Shown here piece after piece: positions 11,003 through 23,279 of a stretch of DNA of 64,000 nt (the stretch's first letter is position 1; the number at the start of each line of letters is the position of its first letter). The notes below the pieces were generated by a model. It ran no database searches, was not told where the DNA came from, and saw only the letters and a list, made by a program, of their open reading frames with translations. The stretch comes from Gambelia wislizenii. Lineage: Eukaryota; Chordata; Lepidosauria; Squamata; Crotaphytidae. The translations under genes and the position numbers were made by a program. The stretch covers positions 441,680,687-441,744,686 of the forward strand of contig JAUMIR010000001.1 of NCBI GenBank assembly GCA_030847615.1, read 5' to 3'.

Positions 11003-12034
11003 ATGGCTGAACTTTTAATGTTGTCCCTTTATCACTCTGCTTCTATTTCTAATCTAGTCCGTGAGCTGCTTTTCGCTGATGATGCTGCCCTTGTTGCCCA
11101 CACAGAAGCAGCTTTGCAGCGCCTAACATCCTGCTTTGCAACAGCTGCAGAGCTGTTTGGGCTGGAAGTCAACCTGAAGAAAACAGAAGTTCTTTACCAG
11201 CCTGCACCACAGGATGAACACCACCATCCCCACATTGCCGTCGGCAAATCTGTGCTCAAGTCCGTTCAGCAGTTCACCTACCTGGGAAGCATCATCTCCT
11301 CAGATGCCAAGATTGACAAAGAGATTGATTACAGATTAGCAAAGGCATATAGTGCATTTGGAAGACTTCACAAAAGAGTCTGGAGCAATAAACACCTAAG
11401 GCAAAGCACAAAAATCAGTGTGGATAGAGCCATTGTACTGTCTATCCTCCTTTATGGATCTGAAACATGGGTCACCTATCACCACCACCTACGACTCCTC
11501 GAGCGCTTTCATCAGCGCTGTCTATGCGCAATCCTAAATATATACTGGACTGACTATGTGACGAATGTTGCTGTCCTTGAGCAAGCAGGGATCACCAGCA
11601 TTGAGGCCATGATATTGAGAACGCAGCTGCACTGGGCAGGGCACGTTTCTAGGATGGAGGACCATCGCCTCCCAAAAATACTACTCTACGGTGAACTCAC
11701 CACGGGTCAGCGTAAGAGGGGCGCTCCAAAAAAGCGATACAAAGACTCCCTGAAACAACATCTCAGGCTCGGCCAAATTGATCACCAATGGTGGTCCGCC
11801 CTGGCCTCACATCGGGAGGCATGGAGATGCACTATCCACAGTGCTGCAGTCTTATTTGAGAATTCACACCGAACAAGTCTTGAAGAGAAACGACAACGCA
11901 GGAAGAATCACAACCCAAAAACATCACCCAAGGAGACCTTCTGCTGTGCTTTCTGCAACCGGACTTGTTTATCTCAGATTGGCCTTTTTAGTCATCAGCG
12001 CGCTTGCGGAAAGCACGGGATGAGTCCTTCCTGA
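11003..12034 (+). CDS. Non-LTR retrotransposon reverse transcriptase, 5'-truncated but open
   Basis: A 343-residue open frame. After about 20 residues of unclear origin it reads VRELLFADDAALVAHTEA, with the FADD catalytic box of reverse transcriptase (11072-11083). Then come NLKKTEVLYQP, QFTYLGSIISSDAKIDKEID, LLYGSETWVTY, RFHQRCLCAILNI and the RT-connection motif LHWAGHVSRMEDHRLPKILL. The end is a basic stretch (EEKRQRRKNHN) and a zinc-knuckle-like C-x2-C-x12-H-x3-C, then GMSPS and a stop. The fingers and endonuclease domains are absent. I cannot fix the clade: the wording is not CR1, L1 or BovB, and an RTE-like or I-like group is possible. The true start is lost, so the ATG shown is incidental. 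Absence of stops suggests a recent insertion. Confidence 0.8.
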   Translation: MAELLMLSLYHSASISNLVRELLFADDAALVAHTEAALQRLTSCFATAAELFGLEVNLKKTEVLYQPAPQDEHHHPHIAVGKSVLKSVQQFTYLGSIISSDAKIDKEIDYRLAKAYSAFGRLHKRVWSNKHLRQSTKISVDRAIVLSILLYGSETWVTYHHHLRLLERFHQRCLCAILNIYWTDYVTNVAVLEQAGITSIEAMILRTQLHWAGHVSRMEDHRLPKILLYGELTTGQRKRGAPKKRYKDSLKQHLRLGQIDHQWWSALASHREAWRCTIHSAAVLFENSHRTSLEEKRQRRKNHNPKTSPKETFCCAFCNRTCLSQIGLFSHQRACGKHGMSPS

Positions 12035-12064
12035 ATCTTTGTTTGCGAAGAAAAGCCAGAGAGA
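11040..12064 (+). mobile_element. Non-LTR retrotransposon copy 1 of 4
   Basis: The retrotransposon body carrying the 343-codon RT frame. The 3' end is a short UTR, 'ctttgtttgcgaagaaaagc', ending in CAGAGAGAG. The same 3' end occurs at 23876, 34307 and (reverse) 62008, while the 5' break differs in each copy. That is the signature of target-primed reverse transcription with 5' truncation. Confidence 0.82.
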
Positions 12065-12512
12065 GGCTATTTCCTATGGAGCAGTGACAATTTAACATTA
12101 AGCTGCTGCTGGCTAAGCATAAACTTTAGAATAGTAATCATTTCAGCAGTAACCAAGGCAGACCATGGATGGAAATGCACGTTCACACATTCATGCACAC
12201 CATTGTATACTTTTAATGAAATTGCATTTATGAAGTAAATTACTGATTGCCTAATGCATTGTAAGATGCTAAATATAAGATGATGGCGGAGCCACACATA
12301 TTTATGCCTTTGTCTTCCTACTCATGTTAAAGGAAAGTAGTGAGCACCAGACCGACCACGTGGCCTCTTGTGAGATTCTGTTCATCTGTGGACTCAGCTT
12401 ACTGGATGCAGCACCAGCAGTTGCTAAAAGTTTGTTCTGAACTAATGCGCCTATATACCTACTGCAGTTTTGGTTGGTATCTAGGCATGTACTGTGGTAC
12501 AGTATTATTAAC

Positions 12513-12905
12513 ATAATAATAATAGTAATAATAATTTATTTTTACTCCGCCCCTCTGTTAAAAAGAATCGGGGCAGCTTACAATAATTAAAATACAATAA
12601 TGCTGGCTAAAATCTCTAAGCACCACCCACCCCCACCCTCCCCCATAAAAAGATATTAAACTCATATAAAATTAAAAACCGCCTAAACTAAAATAACATA
12701 TAAAAACAAATAGAAAAATTAACAGCCAGCAAGACTAAAAGAGGCCAGGAGACACAGCTCCTGAGGCCGGGATCTAATCAGGAAAGGCCTGCCGAAAGAG
12801 ATCCGTCTTTAGTGCTTTTTTAAAGCTACTCAAGCACATCATCTGATGGATCTTGTTCAGCAGGCCATTCCATAGTTTGGGGGCGATTACCGAAAAGGCC
12901 CTTTA
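12513..12905 (-). mobile_element. L2/Vingi-like LINE, 3' end
   Basis: The plus strand starts with an AAT-rich run, then 'tttttactccgcccctctgt', 'atcggggcagcttacaata' and an A-rich UTR. From about 12745 comes decayed coding: the minus strand reads LWNGLLNKI-like text, as in LWNSLPDEI of L2-type LINE ORFs. The homology stops abruptly near 12905. Related copies lie at 34695 and 52884. Clade is by resemblance only. Confidence 0.68.
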
Positions 12906-14603
12906 CTTCACTTTGTTACCCTATACTCTCAGGGGTTGTGAAGACCCTCAAAATATCAACATTAATTTGGGGGATTAATGTACTCAGCTTGCCTCTGCAA
13001 GAGGGGGTGACAGATAGCGGATCTTTTGACGTTTGTATACCAGTAATCAGGAGGAGATGTTAAGGTAGATAGTATAATAAATTGATCTTTATTTGAGAAA
13101 AACAATAACAACAACATTCACACACATTCAGGCATGAAGCATTCAGGCAAGACTAGCGAATAAAGTGGGAAATGTTGGAATAGAGGAATAGAGAAGGGAA
13201 TTGGTTGTCCTGTCCTGTAGAGATGAGGTCGCAGAAGAAACCAGCAGAGTGGGGGTCGTGATCAGGGACGGCTGCACAGACGGATGCAGTATCCACAGGA
13301 AGTCGATCCACGAGCACTTGAGTGGGATTTTGGAGTTGGTTTTATAGTCAATAATTGCATTCCAGGGATGGGATTTAGAGTGGAAGACAATGTTTCTTGT
13401 AGTTGCTCAAGGTGAGACAAAGGCATTCTGGATATGTTAATAGCATCTTAATGTGCAGATACTTTGCAACTAAAAGCAAGAAAGCAACTTCCTTTATTTG
13501 GGAGACTTGAGGGAATGAGGGTTATTTAAAGGCTTGAATCTCCCAGACTTGGCTGATAGGATTAGCAAGGTGTATGTGCCCCCAGTTGCCTTGCAAATTA
13601 ACATTTCTTTAGAATTTAGATGGCCCCTCTCTAAATGCATACCTGACTGAGTCTGAAACCTAGTCCTTATAATTTGTTGGAATTTTCCAGTTTTAATGGC
13701 CACACTGCGTGGAAGGCCTCATTTGACCTAATTATTAAATACTGCCAATTATTAATATAGCCACAAGACTGGCGGTGTCAGGGTAGGAACAACTTTCCCT
13801 AGCTCCCTAATGTCTTATCAATATCTTAGATAGTTGCCCTGCTGACATTTTAAGCATCAATATCAGGCTAAGCATTTTCTAAAATGTCCTTAAGTTGTGC
13901 CCAAAAGACAACAGATACATTGCTCACTGATGCAATATAATTACACCAGAGCTACAATGGACTATTGTAGGACTTTCATCTTTGTTGTTGACAGGCTCTT
14001 GTGCTTCCAAACACCAATCAATATGTACAAATGCAATAAAGATAGTTTCCTCAATAAAAGATGTGTGATCAGCTGAATTTCTGCTTATCATGCTACTTCT
14101 AATGGTGAACAAATGATAGACAGATTAGTCTTTCTCTGATCCATGTCAGTTTCGCATATGTTGGTTCATAAATCTGATACATCCCCTTTCTGCAAAAAAA
14201 GTGGTATTTACAAAGATATTTGAGGAAATATTTTTGATGAAACACACTTCTAGATAGAGTTTTTCTTAAAGAACATATTTCTAAATATATTTTATCTCAA
14301 AATATGCATATTAATATACTTTCTAGTACGTTGCATATATTGCATTCCAAAATACCGGGAAGTACAAAATCCATAGCTACTTTCTGACCTGTGGTTTGTC
14401 CAGGATTTGTGGATTGGGTCAATTGGCTTTGAAATGTCGACAAATGAAATTTCTGAACGTTTCTTCCTAATCAGTTGTATTCTGGATTTGAAAAAGATTT
14501 TGAAAAAGTGCAGCTTTTACAAAACAAAATTGATAATTTAAACTATCAAGGTCAGAGAGAGAGAGAAGGCAAGCTGTGGCTTTTGCTAGGCTTTTCAGAG
14601 GAA
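12906..14603. other. No confident feature; possible LTR-like stretch from 12914
   Basis: The L2-like homology ends at a TGTTACCC. Further on, the minus strand has an AATAAA in 'tttctcaaataaagatc' near 13090, as an LTR might. A second terminus could not be fixed, so this is only a suspicion. The rest looks unique and AT-rich. Confidence 0.3.
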
Positions 14604-14722
14604 TTGTTACACTAGAACTTGGGCAAGTCATGCACTCTCCACCTCAGAAAACCCCATGATAGGTTCACTTTTGGGTCACCATAACTTGGAAATGATTTGA
14701 AGGCACACAACAACAGCAACAG
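14604..14722 (+). mobile_element. Sauria-type SINE, 3' half
   Basis: Starts at 'cttgggcaagtcatgcac' and ends 'gatttgaaggcacacaaca' plus a CAA-rich tail. The tRNA head is missing. Confidence 0.8.
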
Positions 14723-14767
14723 AGCTACTGTATTAGTCTATTGCAGCAATAATAATTAGGGATCTTT

Positions 14768-14828
14768 TATTTTGTTTTATTTATTGGATTTATACCTTGC
14801 CTTTTCTCAGTATAGGGCCCAGGCAGGC
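14768..14828 (-). mobile_element. LINE 3' tail fragment
   Basis: 'tttatttattggatttatac' then 'cttgccttttctcagtatag' is the complement of a common LINE tail (L2/CR1-like group). Only about 60 bp is recognisable. Confidence 0.5.
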
Positions 14829-17036
14829 CATGAGGTGATCATGTAGCATCTTAAACACCTTTATTATGGCATAGGTGTTATCAGTTGCATGGAATATTAT
14901 CCTCAGTTGGTAGATACATACACACAGGTGTACAGATACAAAAATGTTAGTAGTGAGTACCAGAAATTGTGAGTGTGATAACGGCATGAAAGTGTAACTG
15001 TAGGTAAACAATGACCATTCACAAAAGAGTATTGGCTACAATTAAAACACTGTGGCACTGAACAGCATGAAATCTAAGAAAAATAATGAAATCATTTTCA
15101 CATTTGATTTTCCTTAATATTTAGGCCACCATTTTAAAACAGGCCAATGGCCAGTTGGGTGTATTATTGGACATAGTATTGAATAAACTGCTGCTCCATG
15201 ACAGGAGAGGAGGCCCACTATTAAGTGGAATTTATATCATGAGAGAATCCCCCACTACACCTGGGGAAAGGCCTACGGACTAGATGTGCCACTTGCAGTG
15301 TGTTAACAGAGGAGTACTTCAACGCTTCTGTGTCAGGACAGACTGTGGGAGATTGTTCTTCAGCAAATAGCCAAGGGTTGGTGGGGTGGGGAGAAACACC
15401 ATGATGCTAGCCTGAAAGTATTGCAATAATTTTCCTTCAGAGTGGATTACATGAGCGGAGTAAAGTTTAAAAGAAAAAGGAAAGGAAAGTGAAAGGAAAA
15501 ATAAAACATCGTCCACTTTTCATCCTGGCTGAAGCAAAAGCCAGTAGGGTGTCGGAAGCTGTGGTTCCTTCATCATAGATTGCCCCCTCCCCAGATTACT
15601 CCATAAGTAAGGTATATAAAAAATACAGTAGCTTTCCAAAGACAGAATTAAGGACTGTTTGAAAATAATTAAAAGACACTTAGAGTTCTTGGCAAAGTCA
15701 CAGATACATAAATTAAACCTGCCCAGGAGCAAGTTTAACTTTTCCATGGAACACTTGCATAGTGATCTGCCACAGTAATTACACTAATGGTTAACAAAAA
15801 TAACTAATTATAGCTGTCTCACTGGTGCATGACACGCAAATACTTTAACACCTCTTTCAAAAAGAGTCACAGCACAGTGCAGCTCTAGCCATAAATATTG
15901 TTGATATTCTAATTTGCAAGTAGCATTTTTCAGAACTAAGTCATCCCCTCAGTGAACATTACCACTGTTTCATTCCAAATTAAGTATGTCAGTCAAGCTG
16001 TTTGGAGTGCTGTTATACAAACATTTTATTTTAATGAGAAAATGAGAACATTGCACAGCATTCAGTCAATCTGGCATAGAGTGTGGATGGCGCAGGATTG
16101 GGCCGTCGGAAAATGATCCTTTATTATTTTTTACCTTTACACAGCTTATCCTCTCGGCCCCTACTGCTTTCTCATACATTTTTAACTATGAAAATCAGTG
16201 TTAATAGTTTTCAGTCATATTCATGTGAAGCAATTGACCTATAGAAGTACTGGATACATCACACTGTGGTTGAGGTCATTGAGAGTCATGGGGTGCACAG
16301 GACTAAGGCTGAGATAAAAATCTCACTCTGCAAACTTTCAATTGATATCTAGGGAAAGGGGGTGAAAAGGGCGTTTTTGAAAGTTTGTGTGTGTGCAGGG
16401 TGGTATTAGTGACAGCAGTATTCCTTCCCATCTGTCCTCATTAAAAATGCATTTACACTCTGACAACTACCCATTTTTTCTGCCATATGTTCCCTTGGAG
16501 TGGCACTACATCATGGTGTATCTGATGCAGGCATTTTGATGAAACAGACTGAGAGCCCAACCAGATTGGTCAAATATATGCGGAGATCATGGTTTTTACT
16601 CCTGTAATTATACCTTTTGTTTCAAAGATCCAGCTAATGCATTGATAATTCCACGTTATTTCAGGCTCCACCCACTTTTCCTGAGCATTTTTGTTCAGAT
16701 GCTGTTGTTGATTTAAAAACAAACACACACCTATTCTTTCTAGTTTGTCAGCTTTCTCCTTTGCTTTCCCTTTATTTCTCACATGCACATTTTAACATAC
16801 ATGCATACATTCCTGCACAAGCAGAGGGAAGAGGAACAGAAGATGGGGCAGGAGACTGTCTATCTTTTCCCACTGTTTTGCAAAACGGCTCTGTGGGTGG
16901 CAGAAGAGGAAAAGATGTTGGGGAAATGGATTCCCAGGATTCCCAGAAGACACTCTATCTGTGTGTGTGACCTCATTCAGCATAATTAACAAAGCCTAGT
17001 AGACCATGCATTTCATTTGTCTTAACAAAAAGAGTA
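14829..17036. other. Mostly unique DNA
   Basis: No transposon or exon is recognised over 2.2 kb. The stretch 15870-16070 is repeat-free and of ordinary complexity, and could be a conserved non-coding element, but this cannot be shown from one sequence. Confidence 0.4.
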
Positions 17037-17150
17037 CAGTTGCCTCTTCATATTCGCTGGGGTTTGGTTCCAGAAACCCCCCGTGGATACCAAAACCCGT
17101 GAATACTCAAGTCCATGGATACCAAATCTGTGGATATGGAGGGACAACTG
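17037..17150. mobile_element. Tigger/pogo-like MITE, short internal-deletion form
   Basis: Flanked by TA. Left end CAGTTGCCTCTTCATATTCG, right end complement of CAGTTGTCCCTCCATATCC. Only 114 bp separates the TA dinucleotides, against about 230 bp in the copies at 25223 and 45342; the middle is missing. Confidence 0.85.
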
Positions 17151-17254
17151 TATATGGATATGGAAACAGGAAGAAGCAGACCAATGTCACATTAAATGTA
17201 GCTGATCAAATCAGCACCAGTTGCCAGTTTGGATGAGCACTTAGGGGCAGCAAC

Positions 17255-17480
17255 ATAAAACCCCTCTTAGAATCTGCTGGAATCCCATGTGTCCAAATGG
17301 GATCCTGCAGCATTCCATCCTTTTGGAGGAAGGGGGAGCAAAAGTCAGGGAAAATCTGTGGCAGAAGCCTCCAGGACTTTTCCTGCATTTTTTTACAACT
17401 GTGGAGGAAATTCGCACTCCTGCATGTTAGGACAATCAAATCTGTAGAATTGCACTGAATCAATCCTTATGTGTGCCTCT
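17255..17480. repeat. Unnamed interspersed repeat, copy A
   Basis: Shares an ordered series of short blocks with 31345-31512: 'aatgggatcctgca', 'cattcc', 'ttgga-g-agggggagcaaaa', 'tctcca/cctcca', and 'aggacaa-caa'. I do not recognise the family. There is no coding capacity. Because the same order of blocks occurs twice it is likely an old transposon-derived repeat. Confidence 0.55.
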
Positions 17481-17514
17481 CTGAAATGTTCTGACAAAAA
17501 AGCCTCTCCCTCCT

Positions 17515-17590
17515 CTCCTTGCCCATTCATAATGTCACCATAAGTGGTAGTTGACTTGACAGCAAGCAACAACAGCAAATAACAACAGCA
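17515..17590 (+). mobile_element. Sauria-type SINE tail
   Basis: 'gtcaccataagtggtagttg' followed by 'acttgacagcaagcaac' and a CAA/CAG-rich tail. Only the 3' end remains. Confidence 0.6.
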
Positions 17591-20500
17591 ATCAGCAAAC
17601 TATAAATATATTTCAAGATGATTGTTTTATAAAAAGTTGATTTCTCCTATAGCACAGCACGTTTCTTTTTGGCTAGTATCACAAGGAAATGGCTGCTACG
17701 CTGTAGATTTCTAGCAAACAGTTTGAGGTTGTTTTATTTTATTACTCTTGCCATGTAAAGTTAAAATGTGCCTTTTCTGTTTTCACTAGTATTCTGGGGA
17801 AGGAGTGTGTGTAAGATTAACTCACCACACACTGTTACATTGCCAAATTATGTTTTAATGAAGAGGGAAGAAAAAAAATATTCGCAGACTGCAAAGTCAT
17901 ACCCATTAAATTAACTCCATGGTGGCGCAGGAGTCCAAATACCTGAACATGTTCTTCACATCCCTGCAAAGAAGCAATTAAAAAAAAAAATAGCATCCCA
18001 AACTAAATAGCAAATTGCTCCACTACAGTTCAAATACATGTTTCCAATTCAGCAGCAGAACAACAAAGATTATATTCATTCTACTTTTAGATAAAATGTG
18101 CAGCTAAAATCTGCTTTAAAATATCAGGTTATCACTTCTTGGTCTTTGGCTAAGATCAACTGCATAAAATATCAGATTATGTCGTTGGTTGCATCAGCAT
18201 TTTGAAAAACAGATCTGCACTTCATTGAAAAAACAATAACCCTCGTTTGATATGTCTGGCTATGATATATATTGCCAAGCCACAAAGAGCACTATTAAAA
18301 CCCTATTAAAGTTTGAAATAGAATTCACTAAAGCTAGGAAATGTAGAATTAATAGCTAAAGTTCTATTCTGATCCACCCAGCTGTGCCCCAATATTAAAC
18401 ATACATGGTTTTCATTATCAGCTAGATGTGAGAGATCTTTTTAGTACTTCCCTTCAGAAAAGTACAAGGGCGGTGAGGAAGCATGTTCAAACTGATCTTT
18501 ACTTTCTATTTCTGCTATTTGGTAAGGCCAAAACAACTTGAGAGTAAGTTCTTGGCATTTTCTTATTTTAAACTCATGATAATGTGCAGAACAATTCCAT
18601 GCCTCATTACTTGGAAGGAAAACCCACTGAATTCAGGGGTCTACAAAACTTGAAGAAGTTAGGTTTCTGGACTACAACTCCTAGAAACCATGCTGACTGG
18701 GGGATTGAAAGTTGTAATCTAAAAAATATGTAATTTTTCCAAACTATGATTCTCATGAAAGCGTGCATATTATTTTGCTCTAGTTCTCTCTACACCTGAT
18801 AAAAAGAATTTTGATGGACTAGATGATGGGCATCTAGTTTTTAATAAATAAATATAATTCCTTTAAAACCACTAAGTTAGCTATTCTTTACAATTTTACT
18901 TAGAATTATATCTCACTAATGGGACTTATACCTAAATAGGCGAATGTAAGATTGCAGCCTAAAATCTAAATCCAATAGTTAGTTGGGACTAACAATTGGA
19001 TTTAGGCCAGTGAACCAATATACTAGCCAAATACAACTATACAAGAATAGGCATCCAGTTATAATTGTGCAAGAAGGACTGCATTAAAAAAATTGAAATA
19101 AATAAGTAAAGCAAACAATATTTTATACAAAGAAATCCTGCAAAGTGCAAGTTGTAAAACTGTAGATTTTGTACAACCTTTTCCCCTACACCAATTTTTA
19201 AAATATCTCTTGAAATAAAAATCTTCTCTCCCTCACCCTTAATCCAGACACTGGATTATTTGTGAATTCTACCAACATTTGGCTTTAGCTTTTTATGGCC
19301 AAGTTATAAACCTTTGAAAACAGGACTTCATAACAGAATGGAAACACTAACAGACCCCTGACAAGAACAGTGATAATAACAGTGCTAACCTCCGCCTTTA
19401 TGACACACCACACACCTTCCCAGCTGAAAAAAATATATCCTGGAAATGGCAGGGTAATGCAGACAAAAAAGGGAGGGGCACTGTTATTTTGAAGAGAAAG
19501 AAGGAGCTTCTTAAGAATTAGCATAAAACAGTGAAAAACTTTTTAAAGGGTTTTTGAAAGAAAAAAAAAAGCAAAAAGCTCAGCCTAGCAAGTCTATAAA
19601 GCAATATGCAAATCATTCATTATAAGGAGTCATAACAATGATTTGTGCTAGTCCAAGTTTTTATTTTATGCCCCTCTGTTTTTCCTTAAAGACAAGAGGA
19701 TAGACAAAGACTGGAAAGTTTGGGTCATATGGATCACGGCTCCACTGCTATGTCTGGAATTTTCTTATAAATATCCTATTGCTCTGAAGTTCACAGGCCT
19801 TACTGACACAGCAGGGACAATCTCATTTGCTTTTATAGTCGGAGAGGGATTTGCAAGAGTTAACACAATATTCCATAATATGTCTTACTGACTTTAGGAT
19901 TAAAAGGAGAGGTCCCACCACCACCCCTTTTTTTTATTTTCACCAGCATCTGAAATGCTGTTAAATCTAAAGGGAAACAGGGTATTTCTTTGAGCTTTAA
20001 CAAGATTTTTCAATGTGCTGATAATTTTAAAGGTAGAGAGCAACATGATTTTGTTGTTGTTAAAGAGAAAAGCATTCTAGCCAAAGGTTTGTGGACTGCA
20101 GACACTGTCGTAATCTATGAGACATATGCTTTGCAACAGATTTTTACTACCTGTTTTGTAGCATTGTTTCTTTAAAATAAAAGGAAAAAGCTTATTGGAG
20201 GAAGGGGAGTAATCCAGTTAAATAACTGTCTCCAACCTCATGAAAATCTTTAGATCAAAGCAACATCTTAGCACACTGTTCACAACTTTTAATACTTCTT
20301 TCGCCCTTGGAATTCAAAAAGTGTTATTTTAACCATCAGCTGGAATTCGGGACAGTTTCCTCCTCTCTCTACAGTGAAAAGCCTTTTCAGTCTCTTAAAA
20401 TTCTTCTTCAGTGAACATTCATCCTGTTCATCTGTGCCTTATAATTCCTCTGTTTTCTTCTATGAGCAATAACGTTAGTACTGAAGCCACATTATTTCTT

Positions 20501-22329
20501 TTTTCAGTTACATGGATCTCTTTATAAACCCTAACTCCTTATGCCCCATTATGTTTCCCCCCCCCATTGTTCACAGAATTACCTTTATCAGAACAAGTTT
20601 ATAAAAACGTATTTAGTAGTGTTGATATAATATACTGGCTTCTCCATCAGTGATGTTTAGTGACTGGTATAAAAATATTTCTACGTGGGCAACTAGGCCC
20701 AAATGACATCATGTTTCTAAAATAAAATGTCTACAAATTTCATTAACAAAAACTGAAATGTGTAGGTCTAATAAATGAAGACACCCTGCGTTCATGAGAA
20801 AAGGCTTTCTTTTTCACATGAACTGGAGAGAAATATTCAGTTATTATTCTAAGCAGATGGAAACAGCGGTTTAGAAAGGCTAATTCTAAACCCTGCCTTT
20901 ATTGCCCCTGCTTTTTATGAATAACTGGTCAGCTATTATTAGGTCAAATGTTTCCATCCCTGATCTCATTAAAAAATAAAGCCAGCTCGAATCCTGCTGT
21001 CAACAGTTCTCAACTGGTGCTAATACAGAGGCTGTACTAAATAGTGAAGGACACATTGATCATTGCATGCAAACTGTCTGCTTCATGCAGTACACTTGGC
21101 AGGTTACACAAGTAGAGAGATCAACCATTCAACTTACATGCACAGCAAGGAAACGATGCCTCTCATGCAAAACGTGATTAAGTATTTACCAAAAAGATTA
21201 ACAAGGAAGCATTACTGATATATTCCTTAAATTGTGAAAATGAAAATATACTATAGCAAGTGAATCCATCAGCTTCTGATAAAAAACAAAAAACAATACC
21301 ACTCTTATTTGCGAAATGTATATAACAATATAATCACAACCTCACCTAGGCAGTGCATTCCTATCTTTTTTCTTAATTTGTGAATGTTATGAAAAATGTA
21401 AAGGAAAATACTAAACATACATTTTTTACTGTGTTTGCTTATTATATCAAAGCAGCACCTTCCAGAATAGAAAACTACATACAATGTCTGTAACGTACTG
21501 GCTTACATTTATGGATTCACTAATTTGTTCCTTAAGATGCCTTTACTAAATGTATAGCATTCGAGTGGCATGTGCCACAGAACTTAGCTACCAGTTTAAC
21601 ACCTTTACATAAAGTTTGAAGGGAATTCTAAAATCTCTTCAGAGTTATTATTTCTAGAATGGGCAGACACAAGTCTTTGAGGATTAATTTCATGCTGTGG
21701 GTTAAATTTCTCTCTCACGATAGGCCAACTGTTGCCTGAGGCTCTACAGATAATGAACCTGCCAAGGGATTAGCAAGGAAACACTTGTGTTATTATAAAG
21801 CATGTACACTTCCCTTTCTAACCAAGTTCATCCTACATGACATTAACAAATTACTTGCTATTCCTCTCTCCTTGTTTGAGGACAACATAAACCTAGGATT
21901 GACCGGGAATCAATAAGACATGAGATAAGATATCTGAAACATACAAATACCTTTACAATTTGGCTGGAAGGACTAGGCCTCCTATATTGCTGAAGTGGCA
22001 CATATGCTTGAGAACATAAAGAATCATAGCTGTGTTAAATTAACCAAGACATTCTGTTCTTAAAGCCTACCCCAAGAATACTTTCAAAGTATAACCTAAA
22101 CTTTTTTTTTATCATTTGAGCAAATTTCATAAAATAGGAGACTATCCAGTCCACATGCAATGACGCAGGAGGGATAGCACTATCATTATTTATTCCTATT
22201 ACATTTACATGGCATCTTTTTTCTATGAGCTCAAGATCACGTAACCCACATTGTCAGAACCAGGGTGAGAGGCAGAGTGAGGCAATATGACTAAAATCCA
22301 TTTCCTAGTCCCACCTAGAGCAGACCCAG
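17591..22329. other. Long quiet region, largely unique
   Basis: About 4.7 kb with only one small MITE recognised (18625). An old squamate-type repeat may lie near 18900-18960. Stretches such as 19780-19900 and 20750-21110 are free of repeats and have balanced, non-simple sequence, which makes them candidates for conserved regulatory DNA. No splice-bounded exon is apparent. Confidence 0.4.
18625..18748. mobile_element. hAT-like MITE with ACTACAACTCC arms
   Basis: Left side 'cttgaagaagttaggtttct' then 'ggactacaactcctagaaac'; right side 'attgaaagttgtaatctaaa' and 'taatttttccaaactatg'. The two sides are imperfect inverted copies. It belongs to a family also seen at 41447, 42898, 49719, 51440 and 58940. 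Confidence 0.65.
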
Positions 22330-22658
22330 GAGATTTTCAGACACGGAAAAATCGTCCCTTGCCGCGCGAGCAGCCTCCCGAAACTGCTGCGCGGCAAGGG
22401 TATTTTTCGGACGACGCTGTGCCTCTTGCGAAGCCGTCCGTGTCACTTCCGTGAAGCTTGGGACGGCTCCGCGTCATATTTCAATCACGGAGGCTGCCCG
22501 TGCTTGAAATATGGCGCGGAGCCGTCCCAAGCTTCACGGAAGTGACACGGACGGCTTCGCAAGAGGCACAGCGTCGTCCGAAAAATACCCTTGCCGCGCA
22601 GCAGTTTCGGGAGGCTGCTCGCGCGGCAAGGGACGATTTTTCCGTGTCTGAAAATCTC
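22330..22658. mobile_element. Near-perfect GC-rich palindromic MITE
   Basis: Two 155-bp arms (22330-22484 and 22504-22658) are almost exact inverted copies around a 19-bp loop. The termini are GAGATTTTCAGACACGG. Each arm holds a further internal hairpin: CCCTTGCCGCGC at 22357 pairs with GCGCGGCAAGGG ending 22401. The copy is flanked by a perfect 5-bp duplication, CCCAG (22325-22329 and 22659-22663). The sequence is very rich in CpG within AT-rich surroundings. No transposase is present. The superfamily is unresolved; the terminus resembles that of the Harbinger-like copy at 57145 (TTATCAGACAC). Confidence 0.85.
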
Positions 22659-23279
22659 CCCAGTGAATCAATGAAATTTACAAAAGTGTTAAATAATTCA
22701 ACAATTGATTAAATAAGTCTTGTCTGGTTATGAATGGCAATTGGATTTCATTTTGTACACATGTATATCTACAAACATGATCTTTACAGCATCAATAACC
22801 ACTTCAGACAAATTTGTTCGGGATCCCAGAAGGATAGTTAGTGTGTGTGTGTGTGTCCATGTGCCCTATGCTCTGCTTCAGCCATTCATTTCCACAGAGG
22901 TTATTTTGAACTCTGGTGATAGCAAAAAGGTAATTACAGCAATTATCGACTAGACATACAGGGAGGTTATATACTAATGCACCTATTATTATCCACACTA
23001 AATTTAGAAAATGTCCTAATTGTTAAACATGCAGTATTATATCTAATCTATCTATCTATCTTATATACTGTACATCATTTCCAAATTTGGATGTATAACT
23101 CCAAATTCTGGAGGAAAATCCTACATTGTATTAACAAATTAATTAATTAAATTAACTAAATTGATATACTGTATATTAGCTGGAAAGTTGGAAAGCATGA
23201 ATAGTATAACCCCTAATACAGAAGTATAGAATACATTTCATGAATAATGCACTTTTGCCATCCTGTATATATCTCTTAT
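22659..23279. other. Unique DNA with two microsatellites
   Basis: Contains (GT)n at 22841-22856 and (CTAT)n at 23043-23062, plus an AATTAATTAA-rich stretch near 23140. Nothing else is recognised. Confidence 0.55.
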
